Shown here in pieces: positions 12,001 through 19,900 of a DNA stretch of 64,000 nt. Under the pieces are notes generated by a model. It did not search any database and was not told the DNA's origin. It saw only the letters and a list, made by a program, of their open reading frames with translations. The DNA is from Pagrus major. Taxonomy: Eukaryota > Chordata > Actinopteri > Spariformes > Sparidae. The stretch lies in assembly GCF_040436345.1 (NCBI RefSeq), contig NC_133223.1, positions 19,259,113 through 19,323,112 on the forward strand. The letters run 5' to 3'. The position numbers and the translations under genes were made by a program. The stretch's first letter is position 1, and every line of letters starts with the position of its first letter.

Positions 12001-12823
12001 TGGTAAGCCATCTGCGCTAGGAGAGCTCATCAAAGGCGAGGCTGCCAGCAGCAACAGCGTGCCAAAGAAAGGTACCAAGGAGTTCAAAAAGAGGAAAGGA
12101 GACGACAGCCCACCCAGCTCCCAGGCCAGGCATGACAGCCCCGTCTCCTGCGCAAAGAAAGCCAAAACGGCCAGAGACGACAACACAGATGGGCTGGCGA
12201 CATGCCGGTACTCATGAACACATACTCACTGCATGCATAACACCCTCTAACAGCATTTAATTTAACTCTTCTTAAATATACATACTTTTTAGATGTGCTC
12301 CTGTGATGTTTATGTACGACACATTTATCCATGTGCAGTCATGAACCTATCACAGTCATTTCATATGTACTACCACTTGTACTCTTTCCAGTGTGCTGCT
12401 GGCTGAGCTGGAGGCCCATCAGGACGCTTGGCCCTTCCTCACACCGGTCAACCACAAAGCTGTCCCTGGATACAGGAAGGTCATCAAGAAGCCCATGGAC
12501 TTCTCCACCATCAGAGAAAAGCTCACCAACAACCAGTATGTTTATTTCACTGTCAGTGTTTTTTTTATAAACATGTATGTTTTTCACGTGGATTTTACGT
12601 GCATGTCATAATTTTCCATTTTTTATTAGCTTGCTGCATTTTAACTAAAATGAAAACCTTTTCTAATAATTCCAGGTACCCAAATCTGGAAACGTTCATT
12701 GTTGACGTGAACCTGGTGTTTGAGAACTGTGAGAGATTTAACGAGGATGATTCAGATATTGGACGAGCCGGCCACCGCATGAGGAGCTTTTTTGACAAAC
12801 GCTGGACTGAACTGCTGAAATGA
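1..12823 (+). CDS. baz2b: BAZ2B, bromodomain adjacent to zinc finger domain 2B (3' part, 24 exons)
   Basis: Accessory subunit of ISWI-type (SMARCA1/SMARCA5) nucleosome-remodelling complexes in the nucleus; it reads histone tails. Joining 24 exons gives one uninterrupted frame of 1267 residues plus stop, about 58% of the roughly 2170-residue human protein; the MBD/TAM N-terminal half is off the left edge. Domains in window numbering: highly charged Lys/Glu coiled coil 1-170, DDT 171-240, WHIM1 and WHIM2/WSD blocks about 256-370 and 454-500, Ser-rich linker 502-808, a second WSD-like block 808-980, PHD finger 1026-1074, basic linker 1075-1170, bromodomain 1171-1267. The block VWERERRRQHMMLMKA and the DDT start RIPGLVLPGSTFSD are what I recognise as BAZ2B rather than BAZ2A, and the neighbours WDSUB1 and TANC1 agree. 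All exon phases match. No frameshift or missing domain residue was seen. Family and function are established knowledge; the exact splice sites are read from sequence. Confidence 0.96.
111..172 (+). CDS. baz2b: BAZ2B exon b
   Basis: Residues 11-31, AMMAAEERRKKREQMKILKQ then Q. Acceptor ttttccag, donor gtaagg. Coiled coil. Confidence 0.92.
452..517 (+). CDS. baz2b: BAZ2B exon c
   Basis: Residues 32-53, EKIKRIQQIRMEKELRAQQI followed by LE, very close to the mammalian coiled coil. The 895-bp intron after it (518-1412) is AT-rich and I see nothing in it. Confidence 0.94.
1413..1478 (+). CDS. baz2b: BAZ2B exon d
   Basis: Residues 54-75, AKRRKKEEAANAKIMEAEKR then NK. Acceptor gtacag, donor gtgaga. 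The 310-bp intron after it shows nothing. Confidence 0.94.
1789..1833 (+). CDS. baz2b: BAZ2B exon e
   Basis: Residues 76-90, EKELRRLQAVILKHQ. Acceptor ctgaaag, donor gtaggc. Confidence 0.94.
2082..2114 (+). CDS. baz2b: BAZ2B exon f, 33-nt microexon
   Basis: Residues 91-101, ELERHRLDMVW. Two GT donors lie 6 nt apart (after 2108 and after 2114). I chose 2114 because it keeps the residues VW, which join to ERERRRQHMM as in the mammalian protein. Confidence 0.9.
2776..3338 (-). mobile_element. Dispersed repeat family A, copy 1
   Basis: Reverse-strand relative of 22367-23026, lacking that copy's last third. In this copy one frame stays open for 118 codons (2729-3085, minus) but it matches no protein I know, and the same frame is closed in copy 2. 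It lies in a BAZ2B intron (2115-3759); the rest of that intron shows nothing definite. Confidence 0.75.
3760..3825 (+). CDS. baz2b: BAZ2B exon g
   Basis: Residues 102-123, ERERRRQHMMLMKAVEARKK then AE. Acceptor ctgccag, donor gtgcgt. Confidence 0.95.
3968..4108 (+). CDS. baz2b: BAZ2B exon h
   Basis: Residues 124-170, the end of the charged coiled coil, finishing LKKPNEDMCLADHK. Acceptor attgtag, donor gtattc. Confidence 0.96.
4109..5116 (+). other. BAZ2B intron (1.0 kb)
   Basis: No coding evidence. A stretch from about 4685 (tttatttgtacagcagctta ... gaaagtgctttgcataag) resembles a teleost short dispersed repeat also echoed at 19810-19870. Confidence 0.5.
5117..5371 (+). CDS. baz2b: BAZ2B exon i, DDT domain
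   Basis: Residues 171-255. Holds PLPELSRIPGLVLPGSTFSD and CLMVLQFLRSFGKVLRLD, the DDT domain that ISWI partner proteins use to bind the ATPase and DNA. 85 codons, phase 0 at both ends. Confidence 0.97.
5372..6485 (+). other. BAZ2B intron (1.1 kb)
   Basis: AT-rich; I see no repeat or RNA gene in it. Confidence 0.5.
6486..6709 (+). CDS. baz2b: BAZ2B exon j, WHIM1 region
   Basis: Residues 256-330. Holds VNVGINRDNVSEILQ-like and KAFQAHSPSQKASMLAFLVN stretches typical of the WHIM1 motif that follows DDT. Acceptor tctctcag, donor gtgagg, phase 2 end. Confidence 0.96.
6710..7396 (+). other. BAZ2B intron (0.7 kb)
   Basis: AT-rich. About 6830-7180 looks like an old degenerate repeat but no ends can be placed. 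Confidence 0.4.
7397..7471 (+). CDS. baz2b: BAZ2B exon k
   Basis: Residues 330-355, SEIDKNIDHMTNLRRDKW-like (here NLRKDKWVVEGKLR). The split codons at both ends match the neighbouring exons. Confidence 0.95.
7624..7855 (+). CDS. baz2b: BAZ2B exon l, acidic tract
   Basis: Residues 355-432. Starts LRSIHAKKTGKRD and then runs into a Glu/Asp tract (about residues 395-425) ending in KKGKKAEMIEEE. A long acidic run after the WHIM1 region is also present in mammalian BAZ2B. Confidence 0.94.
7941..8003 (+). CDS. baz2b: BAZ2B exon m
   Basis: Residues 433-453, DDSVHSASMEELEKQIEKTY then K. Acceptor atccag, donor gtaaat. Confidence 0.94.
8089..8233 (+). CDS. baz2b: BAZ2B exon n, WHIM2/WSD region
   Basis: Residues 454-502. 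Holds GQDRYKRHYWVLPQCGGIFV and EGTESGE, the D-TOX E / WSD signature (RYxRxYW) shared by BAZ and ACF1 proteins. Confidence 0.97.
8339..8967 (+). CDS. baz2b: BAZ2B exon o, large Ser/Thr-rich linker
   Basis: Residues 502-711, the longest BAZ2B exon in the window (629 nt). Conserved island NLFLQKPGSFSKLSKLLEVA and a second LTEKSNQWFSLFPRSPCDE; the rest is Ser/Pro/Thr-rich and probably disordered. Ends before gttggt. Confidence 0.95.
9176..9464 (+). CDS. baz2b: BAZ2B exon p
   Basis: Residues 712-808, a Ser/Pro-rich linker ending VAKTQDCPSPQPIPEG, which matches the conserved KPIPEE site before the second WSD block. Confidence 0.94.
9643..9798 (+). CDS. baz2b: BAZ2B exon q
   Basis: Residues 808-860. 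GWWRVSDMEELRRLVKALNN and RGIREKVLQKQIQKHMEYMT: the second WSD-like module (GWWR start, RGIREK helix). Confidence 0.96.
9872..10224. mobile_element. TTAA-bounded MITE, 353 bp, in a BAZ2B intron
   Basis: Left TTAAAGGCACATATTGTG, right acaatatgagaactTTAA, partly inverted-repeat ends with TTAA at both. The inside matches a common teleost repeat type. No coding frame. Confidence 0.7.
10290..10444 (+). CDS. baz2b: BAZ2B exon r
   Basis: Residues 860-911. WCVEEQAMEVDISLLQQVEN and LERKVISAGLQVK, matching the mammalian block after the WSD module. Acceptor tcacag, donor gtagat. Confidence 0.96.
10549..10754 (+). CDS. baz2b: BAZ2B exon s
   Basis: Residues 912-980. Starts GWMHPEPQSEREDLVYHEHK and ends NPLDMAVVRLAELEKNIERR, both strongly conserved in BAZ2 proteins. 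Confidence 0.96.
10982..11117 (+). CDS. baz2b: BAZ2B exon t
   Basis: Residues 980-1025. EDEVAPGMRLWRKAIAEVRS and SLCIQQLQKSITWERSIMKV-like end. The acceptor is a tandem NAGNAG (AAG/CAG), so the exon may start at 10982 or 10985, both in frame. Confidence 0.92.
11602..11748 (+). CDS. baz2b: BAZ2B exon u, PHD finger
   Basis: Residues 1026-1074, one 49-codon exon holding the whole PHD finger. Zinc ligands in order: CQLC, CDAC, H and C of HTYC, CPTC (Cys4-His-Cys3). In the family this finger binds the unmodified histone H3 N-terminus. Confidence 0.98.
11918..12207 (+). CDS. baz2b: BAZ2B exon v, basic linker
   Basis: Residues 1075-1171, a Lys/Arg/Ser-rich linker between PHD and bromodomain with KKGTKEFKKRKGDD and SCAKKAKTARDD. 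It has nuclear-localisation-like basic clusters and is weakly conserved, as in other BAZ2B proteins. Confidence 0.94.
12392..12535 (+). CDS. baz2b: BAZ2B exon w, bromodomain N-terminal half
   Basis: Residues 1171-1219. AELEAHQDAWPFLTPVNHKA carries the WPF shelf; VPGYRKVIKKPMDFSTIREK is the ZA-loop to helix A signature. Donor splits the codon for Gln of NNQYPN. Confidence 0.97.
12676..12823 (+). CDS. baz2b: BAZ2B exon x, bromodomain C-terminal half and stop
   Basis: Residues 1219-1267 and TGA stop. FENCERFNEDDSDIGRAGHR contains the acetyl-lysine-binding Asn (RFN). The protein ends WTELLK, a few residues after the last bromodomain helix, as in mammals. Confidence 0.97.
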
Positions 12824-13960
12824 GGAAAGAAAAATAAAGAAAATTCAAAAACAGTGCAGACTTTCTGTGCTCCTCTCTACATATCGGACTTCATCTTTAG
12901 TGTTGGAGGCCTTCTCTTCACCTGTGACACTAAATCAATACACAGTTATAACACTGATGTGCAATGTGTGAAAGTGCTCTCCTGCTGAGAAAAGACACTT
13001 CACAGATTAATAAGTGCAATACTGTTTTCTTTATAAAAACGCACTGACTCATGGACTCAATATTGTATTTGGGGAAACATAGATTTCCTCTGTAGATAGA
13101 CTTTTTTTAATCATCAGTACTTTAGCTTAGTGAATATGTGTGTATTTATTTTCTCAAGTATTTATGTTACAGTCAGTCCTTTGTAAGAAAAAGCAGGAAA
13201 TGGCACACAGCTTTAAGAAAAAAAAAAATCAGAATATTGTTTTTAATGAACAAGCCAATCAAAAAAAATAATTGTTTACAGCTTTTTGAATAGAAGGTGC
13301 CAGCAGCTCTTCTGTTCATCTGCGTTTGAGTTAACTGTGTGAAATACAAGGAGGTATCACTGTCACTATGTATGTATACAGTATACATGTATACAGTGTA
13401 CAATACACACAGTACAGTCTTGTTAAAATTATCGTTAATGCATAAAGATGATTGTAGCACTTCATATGTCTTGTACTGTACTTCACCCGTGCTGAATATC
13501 AACTCAAAACACTGTGGTCTCCTCAGTATTGTAGTGCCTGACCTCTGACCTCACAACAGTGTACGGAGGAGTGAGTTCTTTTTGTATTTTCAGTGTGCGT
13601 ACTGTATGTGTGTCCTGCACAATATACTGTAGGAAACCCTCTCACAAAATGTAAATCTCTTTAAAGCATTTCCTCTGCAAAGAACTGATATGGTGCATAT
13701 ATAGTGTGTTTCATCTCCAAGCATTTCCTTCAGCCAGTCGTCTCAGACATCCTGTGGAAACCTGCACTGGGCTTTAATCCAGCTGGGAGTCGGACAGTGT
13801 CACGGTCCACCGGAGGCGTCTCGAGACAGCTGAAGTCAGAAGACTTGAAGTAACTGTATTTTATTATGAATGTTGTGAAATGAGTAGAGACTTTTGTGGG
13901 AATATTATTTTTAAATAGTGGCTGTGTGGCACAGAGGAAAATAAACCTGTTTTTCAAAAT
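12824..13960 (+). other. baz2b: BAZ2B 3'UTR (inferred)
   Basis: AT-rich non-coding stretch after the stop codon. AATAAA hexamers occur at 12833-12838 (only 10 nt after the stop, probably too early to be the sole site) and at 13940-13945, so the long form of the 3'UTR probably ends near 13960. The end is inferred, not seen. Confidence 0.55.
13940..13945 (+). promoter_or_regulatory. baz2b: Candidate poly(A) signal of BAZ2B
   Basis: AATAAA, 1.1 kb after the stop. It is the last hexamer on this strand before the repeat-rich spacer. Confidence 0.5.
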
Positions 13961-14426
13961 AATGCTGTTGGGCCCTCAGTATCTTCATTATTATAATTAA
14001 GTCCTCAGTATATACTTTTAAGTGCTCTATCGTAGAATTACCGTGGACTGGATGACTGAGAACCTTCATCAACATGTTGCTTACCATTGTGGGAGGAATG
14101 CCCTTCAACTGGTACGTGAGTATGAAAGAACAGCTTCAACTTGAGATGCATGCAACACAGGGTAATTCTTAAGAGCTTACACCTTGGTTTCAGCATGAAA
14201 GGACACAGGGCCACAAGGATCCTTCAGAGGGCTCTAAACCAGCTACTCAATGAAAGAGCGACAGCTTAATTTCACCATCGATGCACTCACTACTAAGAAT
14301 GACTTAGAATTACAATGACCTGGATGACTGAGAACCTTTATCAACGTCCTGAGCATATAACGTTTTAATAGCACTGTTATGTGGCTAAATATTGGTTTAA
14401 CTTAAACGTACTAAAGGGACTTTTAA

Positions 14427-14460
14427 CTCAATTATGGTCACAAATGTGACCATAATTGAG
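14427..14460. repeat. Perfect 15-bp hairpin
   Basis: CTCAATTATGGTCAC, a 4-nt loop aaat, then the exact reverse complement. AT-rich arms with a GGTCAC/GTGACC core. Confidence 0.8.
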
Positions 14461-14777
14461 AGGATTGGCAATTTCTGTGTCGTTATTATTGGTATTATGA
14501 ATGCCTGGTACCTGGTTGGAACTTTTTTATGGTAGAGTGCTGAGGATATATTGAGGGCAGCCTGAGGAAAGAAGCTGTTCTGTAGTCTGGTGGTACAGTA
14601 CGGCACTTACACAAAGTTGTTTTAGCATTGCAACATCACAGTAATTAATAATAAATAGCCACAAATAAATGCATTACCTTGTTGCTGTGCATCCTGCTAA
14701 CAGCTGTGTTAATACTACCGCATTTGTCCACAGGGGCTGCCAGAATCAATAACAACTGAAAGTTTCTCGCAGCAGCT

Positions 14778-15184
14778 TTAAAGGTGCAGTATGTAAGATT
14801 ATAAAAGCAATACAGGCGCTGCAAGAAAGAAGCCTTTCGGTCTTCATCAGGGCTCATGATGACCCATGGGCCCTGATGAACACCACTGTCGTAAACACAA
14901 ATCCCAGGTCTGTAACAATTAGTCAGACGTAATGTAGCTGCTATCTACAAACAAAACTCATCACGTCATAACATGTTATGTGTTGAAAACTTGTATGTTG
15001 TAGTAAACATGTATGTAACACTGTGATCCTACCCTCTCACTGAAGTTACATAGTGCAGAAACAAGTGATAGGGGGGCAGAGTGGCTGAGACAGAGACACC
15101 ATTCCTGTTACAAGACACTGTAGCATCAACATGATTTTAAAGCTGCTATTTTAAAGTAAAAAATTTACATAATGAATCTTCAAA
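14778..15184. mobile_element. Degenerate TTAA-type MITE
   Basis: Left end TTAAAGGTGCAGTATGTAAG; right end near 15160-15184 reads as a degraded reverse complement (ttacataatgaatcttcaaa). The TTAA on the right has decayed to TCAA. It resembles a very common teleost short inverted-repeat family. Confidence 0.55.
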
Positions 15185-15239
15185 TGCAACTTTGAGATAC
15201 TTGTTCTTTAGTATTTACATATTTGCTGCTTCATACCTC

Positions 15240-15475
15240 TACTCCGGTTACACCCCGCCTTTCCGAAACCCCGCTGTTTCGAAAATAGACTTCCATTCAT
15301 CGTAATGGCGGGGTTTCCCATTTTTTCTAAAGATCCTGCTATTCCGAAAAGGCTATTGGGGAAACCCTAACCCTAACGGGAAGTAATTTGAACTTGAAAG
15401 TCAGAACAGCGTGTTTTTGGGAGAGGGTCAGAACAGCAGTGTTTCGCAGTGGAGGTGTTTCAGAATGGAAGGCTG
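15240..15475. repeat. Dispersed repeat with telomere-like motifs
   Basis: A GC-richer island in AT-rich spacer, with repeated phrases such as ccgaaa / cccgc and the short run aaccctaaccctaac at 15363-15377. It looks like a dispersed repeat rather than a true interstitial telomere, as only two and a half telomere units are present. Confidence 0.4.
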
Positions 15476-15700
15476 TCCCCCTCTACTCCACCTCAGCAGG
15501 AAACATTATACCTTAGATTATTTCATTAATGAACAAATTATCAAACATTGTTGCATACAACTTGCCAACAGAGTAAAGTCGTTAAAATGAGCTCCACCTT
15601 GACGAGCTAAAACATAAAACCTGCTTTCTTATTAATTTGTAAGTAGCCTTATTGTAGCAGTCCAATAGTTTGACTTGCTATTTTTCTTTGTTTGGGCTGA

Positions 15701-16531
15701 TTTTCCTCATGACTGATTGCAGGGGATACAGAGCACCTGTGCACAGGTGGGGACACTGACTCCTGATGAGTGGAAGCAGCTTGGGGCGTTTCCCTCCCAG
15801 CCAATCAGGGTGTGATGACGCCCTGATTGAAAGGCTTAAGTAATCCAATTAGGGCTGATGTCAGATTTTCACATCACGATCAGAGTTCACGATAGTGAGT
15901 TTATTGTGATAAAATGTATAAATAATATGACATTTTACTGTGTGTTGTCTCTTTTTTGGCAAATGAATAACACCCAAAAATTTAAGTGTAGGGAGTCTGA
16001 GAGGTCTCACCACAACTATGTATTGTGAGTACTTTTACCGTTGATCTTAGATAATACATCAGAAATGCTTTTGGATCCAGGACTTTTCCTTGAAGAATAT
16101 TTGTATCTTCTCTTGTTATTTTAGAGGCAGTGAATAATAAGATCATTTTCAGTCAATTTCCTGTCGTGGCTCAGTTTCTTTAGTAGATAATATTACATTA
16201 CAAGTCATGGAAAGCTCCACCATAAACGTTGTGTAACTCCCAGTAACAGAGCGTCACATGACTGATAACAGCTGTGTGAGATAAAACAGACTTTATAGCT
16301 GAGCTGGAGGACGAAGTGCCTCTGACACCTGAGGAGCAACACTTTGTGCTGAGAGGTTTGTAGTTTTTCTATTTTAACTCAACGTGTGATTGTCAGGACA
16401 CACAGCTTTCTGCCCGGTGCTGATCACTCCTCCACTCTTCTCCTCTCCCCTCTCACAGGCGGATATTTGAGCATTTTGCGCCACCTTGTGAGAGAAGCGC
16501 TCCCCCAGCAGCGTAAAGCCTCTGTGACAAG
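15701..16531 (+). promoter_or_regulatory. wdsub1: Upstream region of WDSUB1, probable promoter/5'UTR
   Basis: Contains a 16-bp perfect palindrome with two E-boxes (15734-15749), a GGGGCG GC box (15783-15788), CCAAT in an inverted repeat around TGATGACG (15802-15829), and CpG-richer DNA just before the ATG. No clear TATA box. The transcription start cannot be placed from sequence alone. Confidence 0.4.
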
Positions 16532-16930
16532 ATGGTGTCACTGACTGTCACTCTGCAGCAGCACACGGACGAGGTGAGCTGCTGCGCCTTCTCTCCATCC
16601 CTCCTGGCCACCTCCTCCGGAGATAAGACCCTCCGCGTTTATAACACCGCGGACTTCTCGGAGCTTCCCTTCTCTCCTCTGTCGGGTCACGGTTACGGGG
16701 TTCACTGCTGCTGCTTCAGCTCGTGTGGCAGCTACCTGCTCAGCTGCTCCACGGACGGCTCGGTCATCGTGTGGGGCTCGGGGACAGGTGAGGTGTCCGC
16801 GGTGCTGCAGCACCCGGGCCGCAGTCCGCTCCGAGTGTGCGCACTGGCGCCGGACTCCTCCCTCCTGCTGGCCGGGGCCTGTGATGGCACCGTGGCCCTC
16901 TGGGACTTCCCCTGCAAGACACTACGCAGG
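16430..16930. other. CpG-rich patch over WDSUB1 exon 1
   Basis: CG dinucleotides are frequent through exon 1 and the 100 bp before it, in clear contrast to the AT-rich flanks. Consistent with a 5' CpG island; no exact ratio was computed. Confidence 0.5.
16532..16929 (+). CDS. wdsub1: WDSUB1 exon 1
   Basis: Residues 1-133, the first three WD40 blades, from [20 protein letters not shown] to FPCKTLR. Donor gtacag at 16930, split Arg codon. Confidence 0.97.
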
Positions 16931-19900
16931 TACAGTGTGACCCAGTGTGAATCACACCACATCATCTGTTACAGCTGCTTATCTTTAATATGGAGGGCCA
17001 TTTCACCAGTGTGAAGTGAAAAAAACATCCTGTTAGTCACTATAATGAGAAATAATCTTATTTGTTTCTCAAATAATGACTCACTATCTCAAAATAATGG
17101 CTCACTATCTCAAAATAATGACTCACTATCTCAAAATAATGACTCACTATCTCAAAATAATGGCTCACTATCTCAAAATAATGACATAATATCTCAAAAT
17201 GGCGACATATCTCAAAATAGCGACATAATATCTCAAAATAGCGACATAATATCTCGAAATAGCGACATAATATCTCGAAATAGTGACATAATATCTCAAA
17301 ATAGTGACTTAGTATCTCAAAATAATGACATAGGATCTCAAAATAATGACATAGGATCTCAAAAAAATGACATAGTATCTCAAAATAATGACTTAGTGTA
17401 TCAGAATAATAACCTAATATCTCAAGATAATGAGTCTGTATCTCAAAATACTAACATAATATCAAAATAATGAATGACCAGATGCAGTGAAGTGAGCGAG
17501 GCCAGTGTCGTGGCCTGCTGCTTCTCTCCCTGTGGCCAGATGTTTGTGACCGGATGCACCCGTGGGGACCTCAAACTCTGGGACATGGACATCAGCCTCC
17601 TGCATGCTCAGAAGGATGCCCACGACATGGGAGTCACCTGCTGCAGCTTCGCACCCCAGTTTAAAATTGGTGAGTGCTTAGTTTGTAAAGGGTCAGTTCA
17701 ACCAAAACACACATTTTCAATTATATTCACGTCAATGTCTCGACATGCAGATAGTTTGTCTGTTGATGATTTTAGATATTTTCTTCTGTCTGCCACCAAT
17801 CCAAACAATGGAGATGAATTATATTTTAGTCTGTATAATTAGTCAATTGGTGCAATTAATTAACAACTAGTTTTATACTTTATTTGTTATTTGAGTGATT
17901 TATCAGGTAAAATACCAATTGTTTGCTAGTTCTGTTTTCTTTCATGTGAAAAATCTAAATATCTTTGGGTTAGTAAACAAAACAAGCAATCTGAAGACTG
18001 GGCAAGTTCAGTCAGTAGATTTCAGTTTGGCCCAGCGGTGGAAGAAGTATTCAGGTCCTTTACTTAAGTTAAAATATCAATATCATACTCCTTATTACTT
18101 AAAGTAAACGTCCTGCATTTAAAATCTTACTTAAATAAAAGTATGTGTGCATTATCAGCAACAATTTACTTAAAGAAGGAAAAGTGAAAGTACTCATTGT
18201 GCAGTAACATGATTTATTATTATGTTTATTATTATTATATGTTGCATTTTACTGCCGTAGATGTTCAATCGTCAAGCTGAGCTAATTTCAACTACTTTAC
18301 ACACTGCGTGGTTGTTTTATTGAGAGCAATGCATCATGATATGTAAGATCATCATGTGTTGGGAGTGTTGCTGCCCGCCGAGAACTAAGTAATCTTTAAA
18401 AATGTTGACTTTTCAAAAGAAAAACAGCCTGTTTTATTTTTGCGATGATGCATTCTTCAGCTAATCCAAAAGGGTTTTTAATTTGTTTATTTAGCTGAAG
18501 AATGAGAAATTCTCAGCCCATGAAGGGTTTATGAACACTTTGTCATTCAGTTCAGAAACATTAAAATTCAAGATAACCTCTTTTGAAGACACATGATTTT
18601 CACTGGACAGGAAGGGTATGACATATTGTAATCTGAAAAGTAACTAGTACTTAAGTGCCTTAAATTTGTACTTCAGTACTTGAGTAAATGTACTTCGTTA
18701 CATTCCACCTTAGCTCATTACAGTACACTAATTCATTATGCACAGTTAGCATTTCATTAAGAGCAACCTGTTGCATTTTTATCCTTGAATCAAAATGACT
18801 TTTATATGTTTGTTCGTTGCCACGTTTCAGGAATAAAAACCATGTTTTTGTTAATGGAGTCTGGCTTTAATCCAAACACTTATATTTCCGCCACATACAG
18901 GGTAAAAGAAGCTTGTCACGTAATGTTACACTTCAAAAACAGACCGTCAGATTAAATTTGTCTCCTTTTGTTGTTAAACCCAGTCAAGCATGAGAACATT
19001 CAGGAGGAGAAAATGTGTCTGTTTTTTGTCCTGCAGACGGCTGCTGTGTGGAGTTTCGACTGGCCTCCTGTGGCCAGGACAGCCAGCTGAAAATATGGAT
19101 TGTTTCCCAGCGTGAAGGAGCAGGTAGGCCGACCTCACTGCCCGCTTCCCTCAACTGAAAGCTCTCTCACTCCATCGCCCCTGAGATAGATAGAGAGAGA
19201 GAGAGAGAGAGAACCCACTGACTGCTTTAACCTTGAAATCTCTCTGTAGAATAGAAGATTTTATTAGTGTGTGTGGAATAAATCAGCTGCAGACTGACTC
19301 ATTAATAATGGATCGCTTTAAGACATTCTGCTGAAATACAGCAGAGGACCGTGTGTGGAGAAGAGTTTGGAGGAAATCAGGTGCATATATCCAGTGTGAC
19401 ATTTATATCTTGTACGACCGGCAGCAGAACAAGAACATTTCGTGTACGCTCACAGCTTGTGTAACCAGCCTGCAGACTGTATTCCTCTTAGTGTGCGAAC
19501 ACGCCATGTTGATAGTTGCCGTGGTAACTGTTGTTTCCCACATGTTGTCCCACATGGTGACCCGCTGTGGTTCATGGGGATAATTCATCTCTGAGCATAA
19601 CAATGTCTTCGTTTCATTTCATGAAGATGTAGTTTTTCATATACTGTTCTAATATGTGCATTAAGGAGGACACGCTTTAAAGGAACAGTTCAGCCAGAGA
19701 TGAAAGTTATGTCATTATCTGCTCATCCCCAAGGCGATTGAAAATCAGGGGAAGTTTCATGGTCCACAAAACATTTCTGGAGCTTCACAGCAAAACAATC
19801 AATCAATCAATTTATTTATGTAGCCCCTCTCAAACAAATCAAAATACAATTCAAAGTGCTACAAGTGATTGAAAAAACATGGGATATTAAGTAAACAAAA

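Larger units (their letters stand above)
13961..15700. other. Spacer between BAZ2B and WDSUB1, repeat-rich
   Basis: No coding evidence on either strand. It holds a duplicated 40-bp block (14032-14073 and 14305-14345), two hairpins (14427-14460, 14843-14880), a TTAA-type repeat (14778-15184) and a repeat with short telomere-like motifs (15240-15475). Confidence 0.6.

Noticed and set aside
15363..15377. Interstitial telomere or chromosome-fusion scar
   Set aside because: Only about two and a half CCCTAA units, inside what looks like a dispersed repeat.
16538..16965. Minus-strand and +1 frames over WDSUB1 exon 1
   Set aside because: Shadows of a GC-rich coding exon with few stops; only the [10 protein letters not shown] frame matches WD40 proteins.
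17045..17470. A 141-codon open frame of Ser-Gln-Asn-Asn repeats
   Set aside because: It is the translation of a 21-bp intronic minisatellite; the period is a multiple of three so the frame stays open by construction. It lies between two WDSUB1 exons that join cleanly.
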